From assembly GCA_033085395.1 (NCBI GenBank), contig JANQBS010000415.1, positions 1 to 26,058 of the forward strand: 26,058 bases of DNA, given 5' to 3'. A program made the position numbers and the translations under genes. The notes beneath the pieces are model-generated. The model did not search any database. It worked only from the letters and a program-made list of their open reading frames with translations, and was not told the DNA's origin. Below are positions 22,100-26,058 of this stretch, piece by piece. This DNA comes from Xanthoparmelia taractica. Lineage: Eukaryota; Ascomycota; Lecanoromycetes; Lecanorales; Parmeliaceae. Numbering within the stretch: the stretch's first letter is position 1; each line of letters begins with the position of its first letter.

Positions 22100-22900
22100 T
22101 CTAAAGACTTTCTATAATTTTTTAAAAATATAAATCTCTTTCTCGATAGAAATATTAAAACGAAATTTCTTTATTAAATATCTTTCGAGTCTTATTCTTA
22201 ATAAGAGCGTTACGTAATATTAAAGTCTTTCTTAATTAAAGCGACTATATTATTTACATATAATAGAAAATATAATTTCTAAATTAATTAATTATTTTTA
22301 GATATATCTTTAGATCTTTTAAGATAATAAAAAAGCTAAGCTTAATAATAATTATAAGTTTCTCTTTCGCGATATTTAGTCTTAAACTATTTATCTTTTA
22401 TTCTAATAACGCTATCGATAAATATCTTAAAAAGATCTTAAATAACTTAATAACGATATTATACTTTTCGAAAAGGGCGAAGATTTATTATAGATAATTT
22501 AGATACTCTTTTAGAGTATTATTAAAAATTATAATATCGTTAATATAAGCTTTAGCGAAGCTTCGAAAATTTCTAAAGAGCTTATTAATCTATTGTTATA
22601 CGTATATTAAACTTATCTTAAATTTTATAATAACTATATTTTATTACTCGCTCTCGCGATAAATAATTACAATAAGCTTATAGCGATTCTTATAGCGTAT
22701 TAATTATTAATAAAAGAAACTCGCTTCGTTTATAATACTAATATATTTACACTCTTATATTAATATAATAATATTCGCTTATAGTAATATTAAATAAAAG
22801 TTAGATTTCGTAATTTTATTTAATTCGCGAATATCGATAATTTTAATCTTAAATAGCGTCTTAATCGATATTTATTTCTTCTCTAATATATTTATTACTT
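22100..22900 (-). pseudogene. Gypsy relic: reverse transcriptase
   Basis: The minus strand shows IIDIRELNKITKSNFYLILL (substrate region) near 22840-22780 and then FAKAYINDIIIFNNTLKEYL near 22560-22505. The catalytic YIDD box (22536-22547) has decayed to YIND by G-to-A. Downstream, LFEKYNIVIKLFKIFLRYLS continues the family pattern. Several in-frame TAA/TAG codons are present. Confidence 0.85.
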
Positions 22901-23407
22901 TATTAAAATTATAAAATATCGATAAATAAGATTCGATTATCTTCTAAATAGTACTCGTCTAATAAAATACTTATCTTATTAATAAATAATAACGTTATTA
23001 ACTATAATATACTCGATTAATATAAATATAAACGTCTTTATTACTTCTACTATAGCGAGAGTAATAATAATAATAATTCTTTTTTAAGATAATTATATAA
23101 TTAACGTTATCTTAGATAAAGTAGTTAGAAAATATTCTTTCTCTTTATATTCGAGAATCTTTTCTAACTTTATTTATCAAGAAATAATAATTACGAATAT
23201 TAATATATTTCGAATTTATATTATAAACACCTCGACGTTAATTATATAAGTAATTACTTCGTTCTCGATATCGAGATTTATTAATAAAATTCGCGACTTA
23301 AATAGATAATCGCGATTCTTAGATAAGACTCTTTTAAATTTAATAGATATATTTACAATTTAAAATAACTTTATAATAATTCGCTTAATAGCTTATATTA
23401 TTCGTTT

Positions 23408-23670
23408 TTATTGCTTTTCTAAGAACTTAACTATTAAGAAATATAATATATTTTTACTTAGTCGAAGGCGCTTTGCTAATAAGTTCACTATTATTTTTTC
23501 TAAATTAAGAATATTTATATTAACTAATATTTTAATACTTAACTTCTTAATTAAATAAACGTCTCGATTAATCTTAATTATAATAAATATTTTTATCGCT
23601 TCTTCTTTTAAAAAGATATTAATCTTTATATACTCGAAGCTAATATATCTAGCGCTTTTAATTTCACGTA
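23408..23670 (-). pseudogene. Gypsy relic: probable aspartic protease region
   Basis: A minus-strand frame stays open here: YISFEYIKINIFLKEEAIKI, a short middle stretch, then LIKKLSIKILVNINILNLEK. The second part resembles the C-terminal end of retroelement proteases (..KVLIG.DIL..E). The catalytic D[ST]G would lie upstream, beyond MITE copy 6. The first dozen residues of the longest open frame are encoded by the MITE end and are not part of the original protein. Confidence 0.5.
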
Positions 23671-23946
23671 TACGGGTCGGAAAGGTGTGGTATCTATTAG
23701 ACATAGTCGTTTTTAACTTTTTTTCAACTTTTTTTAAAAAATTATATCTTTTTAATCTATTTATAGAATTTTATAATTATATAAGCGTTCGCTTAAGCTT
23801 TTTACGAATCTTTAGAATATAAAATAATATTACGTAATATATTTATTAAAAACCCAATGGGAGTATGGGATATCTTATATCTTTCGATATAATATTCGAA
23901 AAACTAATCCCATACCATCAAATATACCACACCTTTCCGACCCGGA
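23671..23946 (+). mobile_element. hAT-like MITE, copy 6, inserted in the gypsy protease region
   Basis: The 276-bp copy has a perfect left end (TACGGGTCGGAAAGGTGTGG) and a right end with one change (cccgga for cccgta). The flanking octamers TTCACGTA (23663-23670) and ATCACGTA (23947-23954) match at 7 of 8. The duplication still contains CpA, unlike most surrounding DNA. Confidence 0.9.
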
Positions 23947-26058
23947 ATCACGTATAATAACGAGCTTTTAGATACGAAGAATCTCCGTGATTAAATACTC
24001 GAAGAGATATTATACTTTATTTAATATAGATATAATATAATAGATATTAATCCCTACGTCGATAAAATCTAATTTCTTTTTAATAATTACACGCATTATA
24101 ACGTACTTTTAAGAATAAAATTTATATTCTTTCTCGATAATAGCGAATAATTACGTAGCTATAATCGAACGCTTTTATAGATTATTAGCGCTGCGCGATA
24201 CTATCTAAAACGTCGCTTACTCTTTCTATTTATTACGATAAATATATATATATCGATAAAGCTTATTATTAAAGTAGTGAATAACTTCGTAACGATAATA
24301 GATAAAATCCTTTTACGTAATAAAGTGAGTATCAATATAATCTTTTTAATATTTCTTATTTAATTACTCGTAGCTATCTAATTAATAAAGCGACTTCTTC
24401 TCACCTCTAGAAAAATTATTTAGAGTCGAATTATCAATCTCGAAAATATCTATTTTATTTTTCTTATCCTTATCTTTAAAATAGATAATTAAGAATATAT
24501 TAGATACTTATTCTAATAAGATTAAAACGATTAATTATTTTAATTATTATAGATAGATCGATACGACTATCGATATAATTAAGATTATTACTATTTCTAA
24601 AGAGAATCTAACGCGTTTGCGAGGTCTATCGCTATTTATAAGCGGGGTTATTAAGGCGACGAAGGCGATAATTCGTTTTAAGACTAACGAGTAAGATAAG
24701 TATCTCGCTGCGAATAAGAATTTTAAAAAATACGAAATAAAAACTAATATAATCGAGTATTGTAAGATTATTAATATTGATAGCCGCTATAATATAGCTA
24801 TTAATTAGAGTCTAAGTACTTGCTATTATAACTATTAAGAGCGAGATTAATATTAATTATAGCTATTACTAGACTTATTATTATAGAGTCGAGATTACTA
24901 TAACTAATTGCGATAGATCTTCTACTAGATCTTCTTCTTTTCTTCGATCTCTTTTAAGAATCTATTTAATGTAATCTACTTCGTAAACTAACTAATATCT
25001 CGCTTTAACGATAGATCGAGATTATATTAAGCTTATATTAATTATTAAAAGACGAAATTAAAATTAAAATTTTTTATATAATTAATTATAACTTAAATAT
25101 AGCTAGATAATTTTTTATCGAAACGAATATTAATAATATTAAAGCGTTTATTAATTAGCGAGATAAGAGTAATAGAATAATTCAATTTAAAGCGTTTCTA
25201 TAATATTAAGATTCACTACTTATTTATTTATTGTAGTATTAGTCTTTTAAGCTTATTAAGCTCTCTCGTATATTAAATAAAAATAATATTATAAAGATAG
25301 ATATTTAAATTAGTGCGTATTAACTTCTTTTTCTTCGTTAGAATTATATTCTTTACTCGTTTCACAAAGAGATTTATACTACGATAGTATATATTCTTAT
25401 CTTCTCTAATTATAAAATTAATATTTATTAATAAGGTTAGATATAAATTAAAGAAGTTAACTTCTTTTAATCGCTATTAAACGAATCTTAAGAACTTTAT
25501 AAATCTGCTTAGCCGATTAATCTAATAGGGTCGGCGATAAGAGTACTAAATATTTAACGTAATTTCGCTCGCTAAGTCTCTATAAAGTCGATATTAATTA
25601 TATTAATCTATTTCTATAAATCTATAAGCTTATAATAGATAGTCTTCTTCGTTAAAATATTGAATATTATAAATAATATATTAAGAAGTAAAGAATATCT
25701 GGAGAAGTTAAATAATATAGTAAGATACGAAAGCTACGATGAGTCTATAGTAGAAGAAGTGCTCGACGAAGTCGAGGTTAATAATAAGATTAACGTATAG
25801 CTAGTAGAGAGTGATAATGCGAGTGCACGTAATTAACGAATAACTTCTTTAAATCGTAGTATTAATCGTTTGAAGCTTAACTTATTAATTATTTATAATA
25901 AGAGATATTTCGACTCGTTGAGAGAGATTAATCTATCTTAACGATTCTCTAGAATATTAATATCGATACTTAATTAATAACTTCGATATTTCTTAGTCTA
26001 TCTAAGATATCGTCGAATTAAGTATTCGATAATTTCTCTTATCTACTATTCGAGAATA
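23947..26058. repeat. AT-rich degraded block, distal part
   Basis: RIP-type DNA runs to the window end. By position, the gag region and 5' LTR of the minus-strand gypsy element should lie here, but I could not recognise them. A plus-strand frame at 25678-25800 (listed separately) is less mutated than its surroundings. Confidence 0.6.
25678..25836 (+). pseudogene. Acidic coding-like fragment
   Basis: A plus-strand frame is open for 40 codons (RSKEYLEKLNNIVRYESYDE, then SIVEEVLDEVEVNNKINV). It meets TAG at 25798-25800 and then runs 11 more codons to a TAA. The acidic, G-containing codons (gaagtgctcgacgaagtcgag) stand out from the surrounding A/T. There is no family match; it may be a fragment of another transposon protein on the plus strand. 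Confidence 0.25.

Larger units (their letters stand above)
19801..23670 (-). mobile_element. Ty3/gypsy chromovirus pol relic, RIP-degraded
   Basis: Reading the minus strand from 23.67 kb to 19.8 kb, the domains occur in Ty3/gypsy order: protease-like, reverse transcriptase, RNase H, integrase, chromodomain. Stops are mainly TAA/TAG/TGA at places where CAA, CAG or TGG would be expected, as RIP produces, and the frame shifts several times. MITE copy 5 (21362-21626) interrupts it between RNase H and integrase; MITE copy 6 abuts the protease segment. Gag and LTRs were not identified, so the element's true ends are unknown. The C-terminal chromodomain places it among chromoviruses. It is non-functional. 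Confidence 0.85.

Noticed and set aside
23408..23704. 98-codon minus-strand frame as an intact gene
   Set aside because: Its first part is encoded by the end of MITE copy 6 and the rest is a decayed gypsy protease-like region.
14901..23946. CRISPR array suggested by regularly recurring repeats
   Set aside because: The repeats are paired inverted ends of 265-276 bp elements spaced 0.8-2.3 kb apart, with target-site duplications; this is not a CRISPR and the genome is eukaryotic.
1..26058. Mitochondrial origin of the AT-rich blocks
   Set aside because: Abundant CpG with depleted CpA/TpG, a gypsy relic and direct continuity with nuclear spliced genes all fit RIP-mutated nuclear repeats instead.

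Overview
The window looks like nuclear DNA of a filamentous ascomycete (Pezizomycotina). It has a short island of ordinary-composition genes with many 48-65 nt GT-AG introns, set between long, extremely AT-rich blocks. Those blocks keep many CpG dinucleotides but have almost no CpA/TpG, which is the signature expected of repeat-induced point mutation (RIP). I cannot name the species from sequence alone.

Layout. Positions 1-1690 are AT-rich decayed repeat with one solo transposon terminus, a GATA microsatellite and small direct repeats. Positions 1690-2510 are a transition zone with a possible small repeat element and an unassigned coding-like remnant. Positions 2511-4200 (minus) carry a six-exon WD40 gene, the COMPASS subunit Swd1/RbBP5. 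Positions 4733-10368 (plus) carry RPB1, the largest subunit of RNA polymerase II, in eight exons. Positions 10866-12030 (plus) carry THG1, tRNA-His guanylyltransferase, in seven exons. At about 12345 the sequence drops abruptly into a second AT-rich block that runs to the end of the window.

The right-hand block is a transposon graveyard. Its clearest occupant is a minus-strand Ty3/gypsy element with a C-terminal chromodomain (a chromovirus) at about 19.8-23.7 kb. Protease, reverse transcriptase, RNase H, integrase and chromodomain can all be read through the mutations, in that order. Scattered through the block are six copies of one 265-276 bp non-autonomous element with 23 bp terminal inverted repeats beginning TACGGGTCGG. 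Two copies have perfect 8-bp target-site duplications, two have one-mismatch duplications and one has a near-duplication, which points to the hAT superfamily. Two of these MITEs are nested inside the gypsy element. No LTRs and no autonomous hAT transposase were identified.

How the genes relate. Swd1 and RPB1 are divergent over a 532 bp shared upstream region. The pairing is functionally suggestive, because the Set1/COMPASS complex that contains Swd1 acts on chromatin at genes transcribed by Pol II and is linked to phosphorylated RPB1 CTD. The RPB1 CTD here is notable: only four exact YSPTSPS heptads in a roughly 190-residue tail, spread over five exons separated by phase-0 introns. THG1 has no obvious functional tie to the other two; all three are housekeeping genes surviving between RIP-degraded blocks.
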